The notes: generated by a model not told the origin, from the letters alone. Shown: positions 1 through 5,841, counted from the first letter of the stretch. The stretch is DNA of 8,345 bases from an uncultured Oscillospiraceae bacterium (GCA_900543295.1 UQQY01000099.1:1-8345), one strand, 5' to 3'. A program made the numbers and translations.

Positions 1-746
1 AGTACCGTCAGAACACCGGGCTTATCCAGCGCATACTGGATGCACTGCGCAGGCGTCATAGCTTTGTGGAAGGGGGATTTTTTCGCGTCCAGAAGCTGTC
101 CTGCATTAAACGGCTTCATGACGGAGATGCCAACCCCTTCCTTTTCGCAGCGGCGGTACAGAGCATAGCGTTCTTCGCTGGTGCCGTTTGCGTATTCTCC
201 CTGACCGTAGTCATACATCGGATTGATGGAGAACATCAGCATATCCAGAATTCCCAAATCCAGCACCTGATGCACCAGATTCGGCGCGTGAGAGGATAGG
301 CCGATATATTTGACCACACCCTGCGCCTGCATATCCAGAAGATACTTCAAAGCGCCGCTTTTTTCGTATGCGGCAAGATCCGCGTTTTCGTCCAGACAGT
401 GAATAAACCCAAAATCGATATAATCTGTCTTCAGATTTTGCAGCTGCCAATCCACAGAGCGCTTTATTGTATCCAGATCCGTACTCCAGCCGTATGCGCC
501 GCTTACATAATTGGCTCCAAAATGCACCTGGAGCATGACGTCATTGCGGCATCCCTGCAATGCCTTGCCGTAGGCCGGAAAAATGGAAGCATGGCCGCCG
601 GCCATATCAAAATAGTTCACGCCATGCTCCAGAGCATAGGTAACGGTTTCGATGATCTTCTTCTCGGGCTGTTCGCCGACTACAGAAGAGCCCATGCCGA
701 TTACACTGATTTCTTCTTCCCCATGAGGCAGTTTTCGATATTCCAT
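1..746 (-). CDS. Aldo/keto reductase, divergent catalytic tetrad (3' end outside window)
   Basis: The frame is open from the ATG at 746 to the left edge, giving 248 codons of a protein probably near 370 residues. The start is set by AAGGAG seven bases upstream. The visible part follows the aldo/keto reductase TIM barrel: an N-terminal MEYRKL strand, an IGMG turn, the NYFDMA strand with Asp47, and a DYIDFGFIH strand with His116. The catalytic Tyr five residues after Asp47 is His52, and the Lys expected after the next strand is His75 (LQVHFG), so two of four tetrad positions are changed. Relatives often carry a C-terminal ferredoxin domain; that part lies outside the window. It follows the intact reductase gene by 146 bases on the same strand and is probably in the same operon. 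A weak promoter-like pair (CTGACA, 17 bp, TAAAAC; 804-832) could add independent expression. The family is certain; the substrate is unknown and ordinary NADPH-dependent activity is doubtful. Confidence 0.93.
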   Translation of the reverse strand, partial: MEYRKLPHGEEEISVIGMGSSVVGEQPEKKIIETVTYALEHGVNYFDMAGGHASIFPAYGKALQGCRNDVMLQVHFGANYVSGAYGWSTDLDTIKRSVDWQLQNLKTDYIDFGFIHCLDENADLAAYEKSGALKYLLDMQAQGVVKYIGLSSHAPNLVHQVLDLGILDMLMFSINPMYDYGQGEYANGTSEERYALYRRCEKEGVGISVMKPFNAGQLLDAKKSPFHKAMTPAQCIQYALDKPGVLTV

Positions 747-763
747 ATTCAGTCTCCTTTTCC

Positions 764-799
764 GACGCTTCTGTGAGAGACGGCCTCTCAGGCAGCGTC
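764..799 (-). promoter_or_regulatory. Intercistronic hairpin before the second reductase gene
   Basis: An inner stem TGAGAG/CTCTCA (774-779 with 785-790) closes a 5-base loop. An outer stem GACGC/GCGTC (764-768 with 795-799) lies beyond a small internal loop. It sits just upstream of the ribosome binding site of the downstream reductase and has no U-tract. An RNA-stability or processing element fits better than a terminator. Function is inferred. Confidence 0.4.
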
Positions 800-892
800 C
801 GCCGTTTTATTGAAAGCATTCAAGTCTGTCAGCTTGTCTTCCCTCATCAGAAGGTGTGAACAGCAATTCCGTGATGATTCGTGTCCTGCTCT

Positions 893-2026
893 TTACATGC
901 CGATCATGGAGGAAAACTCGGACATCATTTCGGATATTTTAATCTGCTGGGGACAGACCTGCTCACAGCTGCGGCAGCCCAGACAGTTGGCCGGGCGTTT
1001 TTCCTCCGGCATGCTGGATACTGCCATAGGCGCAATAAATCCGCCGCCGGTAATTTTATGTTCGTTATAGAGGGAGATTATCTGCGGAATAGGAAGCGCC
1101 TGAGGGCAGTGGGTGATGCAGTAGCGGCAGGCGGTGCAGGGCAAACCGCCTTTTTTCGTTTCTTCATCAGCCATAGCCGTCAATGTATGAAACTCATTTT
1201 CGTTCAGAGGCTCGTCCGTAGAATAGGTTTCTATATTCGCTTTAAGCTGTTCCATATTGGACATACCGGACAGTACCATGGTTACGCCGGGGATGCTCTG
1301 TAAGAAGCGGAAGCCCCACGCAGGGATGGATTCTTCGGGACGCATGGCCTTTAGTACCGCTGCCTTTTCGTCTGAGACATTGGCCAATCGGCCGCCCCGC
1401 AGCGGCTCCATAACCCAGATGGGAATACCGGCCTCATTCAGCAGCCTGACCTTCTCATCAGCGGCCTGAAAATGCCAGTCCATATAGTTTAACTGGATCT
1501 GACAAAACTCCATATGCGCTCCGTAGGCCGTCAGAAATCGCTTCATAACGTCCAGGCCGCCGTGAGTAGAGAAGCCCAGATGCTTGATCCTGCCGTTTTT
1601 CTTCTGCTCCAGCAGATATTCGAGAATACCGAATTCGGGGTTTAAGTAGTCGTCAATGTTGCCTTCGTAGACATTGTGAAACAGATAAAAATCAAAGTAG
1701 GACGTTTGACACTTTTCCAACTGTTCCTCGAAAATTTCCTTTACCTTCGGCATGTTGGTATTGTCGTAACCGGGAAACTTTGTAGCGAGATAGTAACTTC
1801 CGCGGGGATACTGGGACAAAAACTTGCCTGCGCTCAGTTCGGAGTTGCCGTTGTGGTATCCCCATGCAGTGTCAAAATAGTTGACGCCGTTTTTATGAGC
1901 ATAGTCAATCATTTCCGCAACGGCGGCTTCATCCACCACGCTGTTGTCCCCGTTCACCACGGGCAGCCGCATCATGCCAAGTCCTAACGCGGATAAGGAA
2001 ATATCTTTAAATTTTCTGTAGATCAT
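893..2026 (-). CDS. Aldo/keto reductase with C-terminal 2x[4Fe-4S] ferredoxin domain
   Basis: A 377-residue soluble oxidoreductase. Residues 1 to about 285 form the aldo/keto reductase barrel with an intact catalytic tetrad: Asp52 and Tyr57 (FDTAWGY), Lys83 (LATKFPG) and His117 (FYLFHN). The tail has two cluster motifs of the form CxxCxxCxxxCP, with cysteines at 297, 300, 303, 307 and at 348, 351, 354, 358, as in bacterial ferredoxins. This architecture is common in anaerobes and suggests NAD(P)H-linked reduction of a carbonyl or quinone-like substrate with electron exchange through the clusters. The substrate cannot be told from sequence. An in-frame ATG at 2044 exists, but the start at 2026 is preferred because AAGGAGG (2035-2041) lies eight bases before it and the product then begins MIYRKF like its relatives. 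It is the middle gene of a minus-strand group behind the MerR-like gene and ahead of a second reductase. Confidence 0.96.
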   Translation of the reverse strand: MIYRKFKDISLSALGLGMMRLPVVNGDNSVVDEAAVAEMIDYAHKNGVNYFDTAWGYHNGNSELSAGKFLSQYPRGSYYLATKFPGYDNTNMPKVKEIFEEQLEKCQTSYFDFYLFHNVYEGNIDDYLNPEFGILEYLLEQKKNGRIKHLGFSTHGGLDVMKRFLTAYGAHMEFCQIQLNYMDWHFQAADEKVRLLNEAGIPIWVMEPLRGGRLANVSDEKAAVLKAMRPEESIPAWGFRFLQSIPGVTMVLSGMSNMEQLKANIETYSTDEPLNENEFHTLTAMADEETKKGGLPCTACRYCITHCPQALPIPQIISLYNEHKITGGGFIAPMAVSSMPEEKRPANCLGCRSCEQVCPQQIKISEMMSEFSSMIGM

Positions 2027-2093
2027 TGCTGTTGCCTCCTTCATCTGCTGCTTTTCATCTCATGTTTGCGTTCGCCCTTCACAAAAGCGTTTA

Positions 2094-2125
2094 CCCTCGC
2101 CCTTGTATTGTCGTTAGGGCGAGGG
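2094..2125 (-). promoter_or_regulatory. Perfect 10-bp stem-loop between the MerR-like gene and the reductase gene
   Basis: CCCTCGCCCT (2094-2103) pairs perfectly with AGGGCGAGGG (2116-2125) around a 12-base loop. On the minus strand it falls 33 bases after the stop of the 73-residue gene and 53 bases before the reductase ribosome binding site. The bases after the stem (TAAACGCTTTTG) give only a weak, delayed U-tract, so it may be a leaky attenuator or an mRNA processing/stability element. The structure is seen directly; the role is inferred. Confidence 0.55.
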
Positions 2126-2157
2126 GGTTCAATATAAAAATCCGTTTCATCGCTCCT

Positions 2158-2379
2158 TTACGATTCAAGATTTCGAATCAGATAGTCCATACAGTCCACA
2201 TGGCTTTGCATTTCGTGGAGCTGCTCCATCATGATGCGGCGCTGCCGTTTCAGCCAGCATAGCTGATCCGCTTTGGTTCCGTGCTTTACAACAACTAAAT
2301 ATTGCTGAATATCTTCCTGAGTACATCCGCAGGCGGTCAGACATGCGTTGATTTCTTCTTCATTTTTCCATGTGTTCAT
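2158..2379 (-). CDS. Small MerR-like helical protein lacking a DNA-binding domain
   Basis: A 73-residue, highly charged, all-helical protein with a good ribosome binding site (GGAGG at 2389-2393, nine bases from the ATG). Residues about 18-72 follow the C-terminal half of MerR regulators: the EDIQQYL segment matches the usual 'GFSLEEI' helix, and the long heptad-like helix from about residue 42, ending in MDYLIRNLE, matches the dimerization coiled coil ('LDYKIxxYE'). The winged helix-turn-helix that should come first is absent, and nothing upstream restores it. It contains four cysteines (13, 18, 41, 63). It is the promoter-proximal gene of the reductase operon, divergent from the LysR gene, so it may be a partner or modulator of a full-length MerR protein. 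The resemblance to MerR is from memory of the family pattern and is moderately sure; the function is unknown. Confidence 0.8.
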   Translation of the reverse strand: MNTWKNEEEINACLTACGCTQEDIQQYLVVVKHGTKADQLCWLKRQRRIMMEQLHEMQSHVDCMDYLIRNLES

Positions 2380-2401
2380 TTTCCAGAACCTCCGTAATGT
2401 T

Positions 2402-2430
2402 ATTTTAACACTCCCTTATAAGAATAGCAA
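2402..2430 (-). promoter_or_regulatory. Sigma-A-like promoter of the reductase operon
   Basis: On the minus strand TTGCTA (2425-2430) and TAAAAT (2402-2407) are separated by 17 bp, a near-consensus arrangement. It lies 22 bases upstream of the first ATG of the operon. The spacer holds the 8-bp palindrome CTTATAAG (2415-2422), and GTTA-TTT-TAAC (2399-2409) overlaps the -10. Either could be an operator in a region expected to bind the divergent LysR protein. Confidence 0.6.
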
Positions 2431-2457
2431 ATTGTTATTATTAATAGAAAACCATGC

Positions 2458-2486
2458 TTGACAGGAATGGACTTGCGGTTTATATT
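2458..2486 (+). promoter_or_regulatory. Sigma-A-like promoter of the LysR gene
   Basis: Consensus TTGACA (2458-2463) is followed after exactly 17 bp by TATATT (2481-2486). Transcription would start near 2493, leaving a very short leader that begins at the AAGGAGG ribosome binding site (2493-2499). The -35 is 27 bp from the -35 of the opposing promoter, so a regulator bound between them could act on both. Confidence 0.65.
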
Positions 2487-2506
2487 GGTCACAAGGAGGG
2501 ATAAAT

Positions 2507-3385
2507 ATGATCGAGACACGTCTAATCTCCTACTTTCTTGCTGTGGCGCGGGAGCAGAGCATTACAAAGGCGGCCAATGTGCTCCATATAACCCAGCCAA
2601 CCCTTTCAAAGCAGATGATGGAGCTGGAAAAGGAGCTGGGATGTCGGCTGTTTATCCGTGGCAAAAAGCAGATTACTCTCACAGAAGAAGGGCACTATTT
2701 CCGCCGCAGAGCTCAGGAAATGATAGAACTTTTAACAACTACGGAAGCGACTCTGCATAGCGAGGAGCAGTTTATCAGCGGTGAGATCACGCTGGGCTGC
2801 GGCGAGACTGCCCAGATGAAATATATTGCCGCAAAGTTTGCAGGATTTCATGCCCTGTATCCGGAGGTTCGCCTGAATCTTTACAGCGCCAACACTGAGG
2901 CGGTCCTGGAGCGCATGGACAAAGGATTGGTGGATGTGGGGCTTCTGCTGAATCCACCTATCCATGAAAAATACGAATACATAAATTTGGGGTACAGTGA
3001 TCGATTCGGTCTGCTGATGCCGAAAAATTGCGCGTTGGCACAGGAGCCGTGGATTTCCGTGAATGATCTGAAACGGCTGCCTCTGCTGGTTTCAGCCCAA
3101 ACTTTCAGCCGTTTTGAACAGTCCAGCTTTCCTCTGAGCGAAACAGAAATCCGGGTCGTTTCCTGCTATAACCTGATTTATAATGCTTCATATTTTGTGG
3201 AACAGGGACTGGGATATGCTCTGACATTGGAAGGACTCATCGATACAAGCAACCGTGCGTTGACCTTCCGTCTCATCAAGCCGTTTATCGAAGCACCGTG
3301 GAAGCTGGTCGCCAAAAAATATTTGCCGCAGGCGCCTGCGGTGAAGGCTTTTATGAGTTTATTTCGCGAAGCAGGCAGCCAATAA
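2507..3385 (+). CDS. LysR-type transcriptional regulator
   Basis: A 292-residue regulator of normal LysR length. Residues 1-60 form the winged helix-turn-helix, with the family signature around SITKAANVLHITQPTLSKQ (residues 18-36) and the wing ending GCRLFIRGKKQITLTEEG. Residues about 88-290 form the periplasmic-binding-protein-like effector domain, beginning ISGEITLGCGE. AAGGAGG lies seven bases before the ATG. The gene is divergent from the operon of the MerR-like protein and ferredoxin-tailed reductases. For this family that arrangement usually means control of the neighbouring operon plus autoregulation through the shared intergenic region; this is inference. The effector cannot be predicted. 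No convincing terminator follows: only a weak CTGCG/CGCAG hairpin at 3416-3431 without a U-tract. Confidence 0.96.
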   Translation: MIETRLISYFLAVAREQSITKAANVLHITQPTLSKQMMELEKELGCRLFIRGKKQITLTEEGHYFRRRAQEMIELLTTTEATLHSEEQFISGEITLGCGETAQMKYIAAKFAGFHALYPEVRLNLYSANTEAVLERMDKGLVDVGLLLNPPIHEKYEYINLGYSDRFGLLMPKNCALAQEPWISVNDLKRLPLLVSAQTFSRFEQSSFPLSETEIRVVSCYNLIYNASYFVEQGLGYALTLEGLIDTSNRALTFRLIKPFIEAPWKLVAKKYLPQAPAVKAFMSLFREAGSQ

Positions 3386-3705
3386 ATCGAAATAAAGAAT
3401 TTTTAATAATTATCCCTGCGGTAAATCGCAGAAAAGACAGAAGACGCAGCCCCTTACCATATGATTTTGGAAGACGTCTATCAGTGCCTTGAAACATAAA
3501 AATCCGTTGTCTGTCCGGATAAGCTGTGATATTTGTCCGCTGTCATCAAACAAAGACGATCGTTGGGCAAAACCGGCATCTCCTCGTACTTTATCAACTC
3601 AAAACCGCTGGCTTGCTTTCTTCAGCCGTTCCTTATGCTGCAAATGCATACGCTCACAGAAGATGGATTCCTTTATTGAGCATAGTAAACTTTGGTGCGC
3701 CTTTT
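3386..3705. other. Gene-free stretch, probably decayed DNA
   Basis: No frame here has both a ribosome binding site and a recognisable protein pattern. Short open frames exist on the plus strand (for example from 3489 and 3526), but they lack start signals and run into the LysR remnant that follows. Since the adjacent 3' sequence is a broken gene, this stretch is likely the residue of an older insertion or deletion. I see no repeat or RNA gene in it apart from the weak hairpin at 3416-3431. Confidence 0.5.
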
Positions 3706-3801
3706 ATGGGAATCAGGGCTCTTCGTTATTTTTGGCCGTAGTAAGGGAAAAAGCATCACAAAGGCTTCAGAGGTTCTACACAGTACACAGCCAGCGCCTT
3801 T
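3706..3801 (+). pseudogene. Remnant of a second LysR-type regulator (N-terminal helix-turn-helix only)
   Basis: Three short peptides in different frames line up in order with a LysR N-terminus. They are MGIRALRYF from the ATG at 3706, then (F)LAVVREK, then SITKASEVLHSTQPAP. The last closely parallels SITKAANVLHITQPT in the intact regulator upstream. Two single-base losses explain the shifts: one T in the T-run near 3727-3731 and one A in the A-run near 3750. The resulting frame has in-frame stops, there is no ribosome binding site, and the effector domain is missing. The similarity ends where a palindrome begins at 3788. It could be a decayed paralogue of the upstream LysR gene or a leftover of an unrelated regulator. 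The homology is clear by eye; the history is inferred. Confidence 0.75.
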
Positions 3802-3813
3802 AGGCGCTGGCTG
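3788..3813. repeat. Perfect palindrome at the end of the LysR remnant
   Basis: CAGCCAGCGCCT (3788-3799) and AGGCGCTGGCTG (3802-3813) are exact reverse complements separated by two bases. The left arm is the Gln-Pro-Ala-Pro codons of the LysR helix-turn-helix remnant. Neither strand has a U-tract after the stem, so it is unlikely to be an intrinsic terminator. A fold-back (inverted duplication) event at the breakpoint of the pseudogene is a possible origin. Confidence 0.7.
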
Positions 3814-3874
3814 ATAACAGCGGCTTATAACCCCAGAGCAAACCACCCTTTGCACAGGTAGTTTTGATTTCCCG

Positions 3875-3944
3875 AAAAAAAGAACATTCCTCCTTGATAC
3901 AATGGCGGATTATTCAGAACCCAGAAAGAAAGAATGTCCTTTTT
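3875..3944 (-). terminator. Likely intrinsic terminator of the PNPOx-like gene
   Basis: On the minus strand AAAAAGGACATTC (3944-3932) pairs with GAATGTTCTTTTT (3889-3877). The one mismatch at DNA level (3883/3938) becomes a G-U pair in the minus-strand RNA only, which supports this orientation. The stem begins 10 bases after the stop codon, and the U-tract runs to 3875. The loop is unusually long (42 bases). Confidence 0.55.
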
Positions 3945-3954
3945 GGCAAACAGT

Positions 3955-4425
3955 TTAGCCCATACAGGATGAGTAGGGCTTCAGACAATAGGTCTGTGCG
4001 ACAAAGTCAAAGCATTCTTCAAAGGGCTTTCCGTCTATGTAAATCCATCTTTTGATAAAATCTGGCGTCAGGCGAATCAGCCGTTCATTCGCAAGACCGG
4101 AATACAGGCTGTAGGAGTGGGAATACGCCTGCCGGTACCGTGTCAAAAAATCCTGATGATCCAAAGGTCTGCCGAGAAGCGTACAGGTTCCTTCAATCTG
4201 CACGTTGTCGAAGCACAGCGCGGCATTTGGATTGTTTTGAAGCTGCTGAAATTTCCGCATAGATTGATCGGTTTGAAAATAAAACGCGCGGGAAAGAATC
4301 AGAATACTCATCATTCTGGAGGTAACCCTTCCGTCGGCTGACGTAGACAAAACCATTTTACGATGATCGCCCAGTTGTTCAAACAGCGCGGCCGCCTGCT
4401 CATGAAATGAATAAGTACTGCTCAT
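3955..4425 (-). CDS. Pyridoxamine 5'-phosphate oxidase-like flavoprotein
   Basis: A 156-residue cytoplasmic protein of the small split-barrel flavin-binding family. Seen are an N-terminal helix (FHEQAAALFEQLGDHR), the first barrel strands MVLSTSADGRVTSRMMSILI (residues 24-43), AFYFQTDQSMRKFQQLQNNPNAAL (about 47-70), where the conserved lysine-rich turn and 'NPxxAL' helix end are typical, and the strand pair IEGTCTLLGRPLD (77-89). Members bind FMN, F420 or heme and range from oxidases to stress-related proteins; the exact activity cannot be named. The start has AAGGAGG (4434-4440) eight bases upstream. It has its own promoter within the inverted repeat that follows spoIVB, and a terminator-like hairpin downstream, so it is probably monocistronic. 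Confidence 0.88.
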   Translation of the reverse strand: MSSTYSFHEQAAALFEQLGDHRKMVLSTSADGRVTSRMMSILILSRAFYFQTDQSMRKFQQLQNNPNAALCFDNVQIEGTCTLLGRPLDHQDFLTRYRQAYSHSYSLYSGLANERLIRLTPDFIKRWIYIDGKPFEECFDFVAQTYCLKPYSSCMG

Positions 4426-4457
4426 CAGAAGATCCTCCTTGTCCCCTTTTTATTATC

Positions 4458-4486
4458 ATTTTATCATGACATATACGCGAGCGCAA
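4458..4486 (-). promoter_or_regulatory. Promoter of the PNPOx-like gene
   Basis: On the minus strand TTGCGC (4481-4486) and TAAAAT (4458-4463) are spaced by 17 bp, 32 bases before the start codon. The -35 lies entirely inside the upstream arm of the 11-bp inverted repeat at 4478-4510, so pairing or protein binding there would mask it. Confidence 0.5.
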
Positions 4487-4510
4487 GCATCAGAAAGACG
4501 CTTGCGCTCG
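4478..4510. repeat. 11-bp perfect inverted repeat downstream of spoIVB
   Basis: CGAGCGCAAGC (4478-4488) and GCTTGCGCTCG (4500-4510) pair perfectly around an 11-base loop. It starts 28 bases after the spoIVB stop on the minus strand. The following bases (CGTATATGTC) contain no U-run, so termination would be inefficient or factor-assisted. It also overlaps the next gene's -35, so it may act as an operator. Confidence 0.6.
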
Positions 4511-4538
4511 TAGAGAAATATGAAAAATTTTGTTGCGA

Positions 4539-5765
4539 TTACTCCGCTGTTTTCAGCATGTTCTCTGCAAAGATGCCGTATCCCTTTGTCGGATTGCTGA
4601 CAAAGACGTGCGTAACCGCGCCAACAAGCTTCCCGTCCTGCAAAATAGGACTGCCGCTCATTCCCTGAACAATACCGCCCGTTTTTTCGAGAAGCTCTGG
4701 ATCGGTAACGGTGAGCACAAGATTTTTTGTGATCGCCTGCTCGTTTAAATCAATTTTGTCAATACGGATTTTGTATTCTTTGATTCCGCCGTCGTCAAGC
4801 GTACAGCGAATGACGGCGTCTCCGGTTTTGACCTCCTGCTTGTTTAAAACCGGAACGGCTTCCTGTGGGGTTAGAAAATCGCTGTGCAGCTCGCCGAAAA
4901 CGCCAGTTTCGCCGTTTTTATAAAGGCTTCCGTAAACCTCGTTGGAGGCAAAGCTGCCGCTCAGCTCACCCGGCGCCCCTGATTGGCCCTTGATAATGCC
5001 GTTTAGACGAACGCGGCAGATCTGTCCGTCCGAAAGCGGCATAAGCTGACCGGTATCGCTGTCGCTGATGCCGTGTCCCAGACCGGCAAAGGCGCCGGTT
5101 TTTGCGTCGTAATAGGTGATGGTACCAAGACCTGCGGTTGAGTCGCGCACCCAAAGCCCGCCTTTATAGCTGCCGTCGATTTTCGACTTTGCAGGCGTCA
5201 GGATGGTGCGGCAAAGCTTTTCCTCCCGGCGAAAGCTGATGGAAACCGGTGCGCTGTCCTGCGCCAGAACAGCGGCCAGCGACTCGTTTGAAGAGACGCT
5301 CTGCCCGTCGACCGAAAGGATAATGTCTCCTTTTTGAATACCGGCGTCCGCCGCGGGAGAAACCGTGCCGGATTCCGTTTCCACGCTGCCGGTATCGACG
5401 ACCATAACCCCTTCCGTAAACAGCTTAATGCCAAAAAGCATACCGCCCGCAGAGACATACTTTCGGTCTGCTACGCTGACGTGCGTCTGCGTAACCGGAA
5501 TGACGCCGAAGAGGCGGACTGTTACGGTCTGACTGGTTCCGATGGATTTTCCGGCAAGGCTTGTCTGATCGTAGGAGACCGGCGCGCCGCTTTGCAGCAT
5601 CTCCATAGAAGAAAAGCGGAGCTCCTCGCCCGGTGTCACGAAAAACTGCTGCGGAATGCGGTCGGCGTACCAACCGACCGCACCGAATAAAAGTGCTGAC
5701 AAAACTGCTGCGGAAAGAGCGGTTTTTTGAATTGCGCCGCGTATCTTTTCCCGAAAGGGCTTCAT
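4539..5765 (-). CDS. spoIVB: SpoIVB serine peptidase (sporulation sigma-K checkpoint)
   Basis: A 408-residue membrane-anchored PDZ serine peptidase. In Bacillus it is made in the forespore, secreted into the intermembrane space and cleaves SpoIVFA to release pro-sigma-K processing. In order: an N-terminal transmembrane segment (about 13-33), a linker, a PDZ domain (about 110-185, with GIQKGDIILSVDGQSV), then the peptidase domain. The catalytic set is His231 (GLGHGISD), Asp355 (TVTDPELL) and Ser370 (first Ser of GMSGSP). The C-terminal GAVTHVFVSNPTKGYG is also typical. The frame opens further up, to an ATG at 5858. The ATG at 5765 is chosen because GGGGGA is spaced seven bases from it and the anchor then sits at the N-terminus; the ATG at 5771 is too close to that site. 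spo0A, the usual downstream neighbour, is absent here. Identification is firm. Confidence 0.95.
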   Translation of the reverse strand: MKPFREKIRGAIQKTALSAAVLSALLFGAVGWYADRIPQQFFVTPGEELRFSSMEMLQSGAPVSYDQTSLAGKSIGTSQTVTVRLFGVIPVTQTHVSVADRKYVSAGGMLFGIKLFTEGVMVVDTGSVETESGTVSPAADAGIQKGDIILSVDGQSVSSNESLAAVLAQDSAPVSISFRREEKLCRTILTPAKSKIDGSYKGGLWVRDSTAGLGTITYYDAKTGAFAGLGHGISDSDTGQLMPLSDGQICRVRLNGIIKGQSGAPGELSGSFASNEVYGSLYKNGETGVFGELHSDFLTPQEAVPVLNKQEVKTGDAVIRCTLDDGGIKEYKIRIDKIDLNEQAITKNLVLTVTDPELLEKTGGIVQGMSGSPILQDGKLVGAVTHVFVSNPTKGYGIFAENMLKTAE

Positions 5766-5784
5766 TCCCATTCCCCCGTATTTT

Positions 5785-5813
5785 GATTTTATGTTCTGAA
5801 AGAACTTAAAATC
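5785..5813. promoter_or_regulatory. 29-bp dyad just upstream of spoIVB (possible operator)
   Basis: Arms GATTTTATGTTCT (5785-5797) and AGAACTTAAAATC (5801-5813) match as an inverted repeat at 12 of 13 positions around a 3-base centre. It lies between the proposed -10 and the ribosome binding site of spoIVB. Its right arm reaches the -10 and the expected transcription start, as expected of a dimeric regulator site. The symmetry is seen; the function is inferred. Confidence 0.5.
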
Positions 5814-5841
5814 AGTATGACCGAACAAAACGATTTTATGA
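5813..5841 (-). promoter_or_regulatory. Possible forespore (sigma-G/sigma-F-like) promoter of spoIVB
   Basis: On the minus strand TCATA (5837-5841) and CATACTG (5813-5819) are 17 bp apart. This resembles the sigma-G pattern G(C/A/T)ATA-17/18-CATnnTA with one mismatch in each element. spoIVB is transcribed by forespore sigma factors in Bacillus, which makes the match meaningful, though such short patterns arise by chance. It lies 47 bases before the preferred start codon. Confidence 0.35.

Noticed and set aside
66..299. Plus-strand open frames across the left reductase region (66-776)
   Set aside because: They lie antisense to a strongly recognisable aldo/keto reductase and have no ribosome binding sites.
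2027..2044. Longer reductase product starting at the ATG at 2044
   Set aside because: The AAGGAGG site lies inside these extra codons and serves the ATG at 2026. The added residues KEATA simply translate the ribosome binding site.
3489..3803. Plus-strand open frame of about 104 codons as a real gene
   Set aside because: It has no ribosome binding site, and its last part reads through the LysR remnant partly in the wrong frame. It is better explained as decayed DNA.
3788..3813. Palindrome as the terminator of the upstream LysR gene
   Set aside because: It is about 400 bases from the LysR stop and has no U-tract on either strand.
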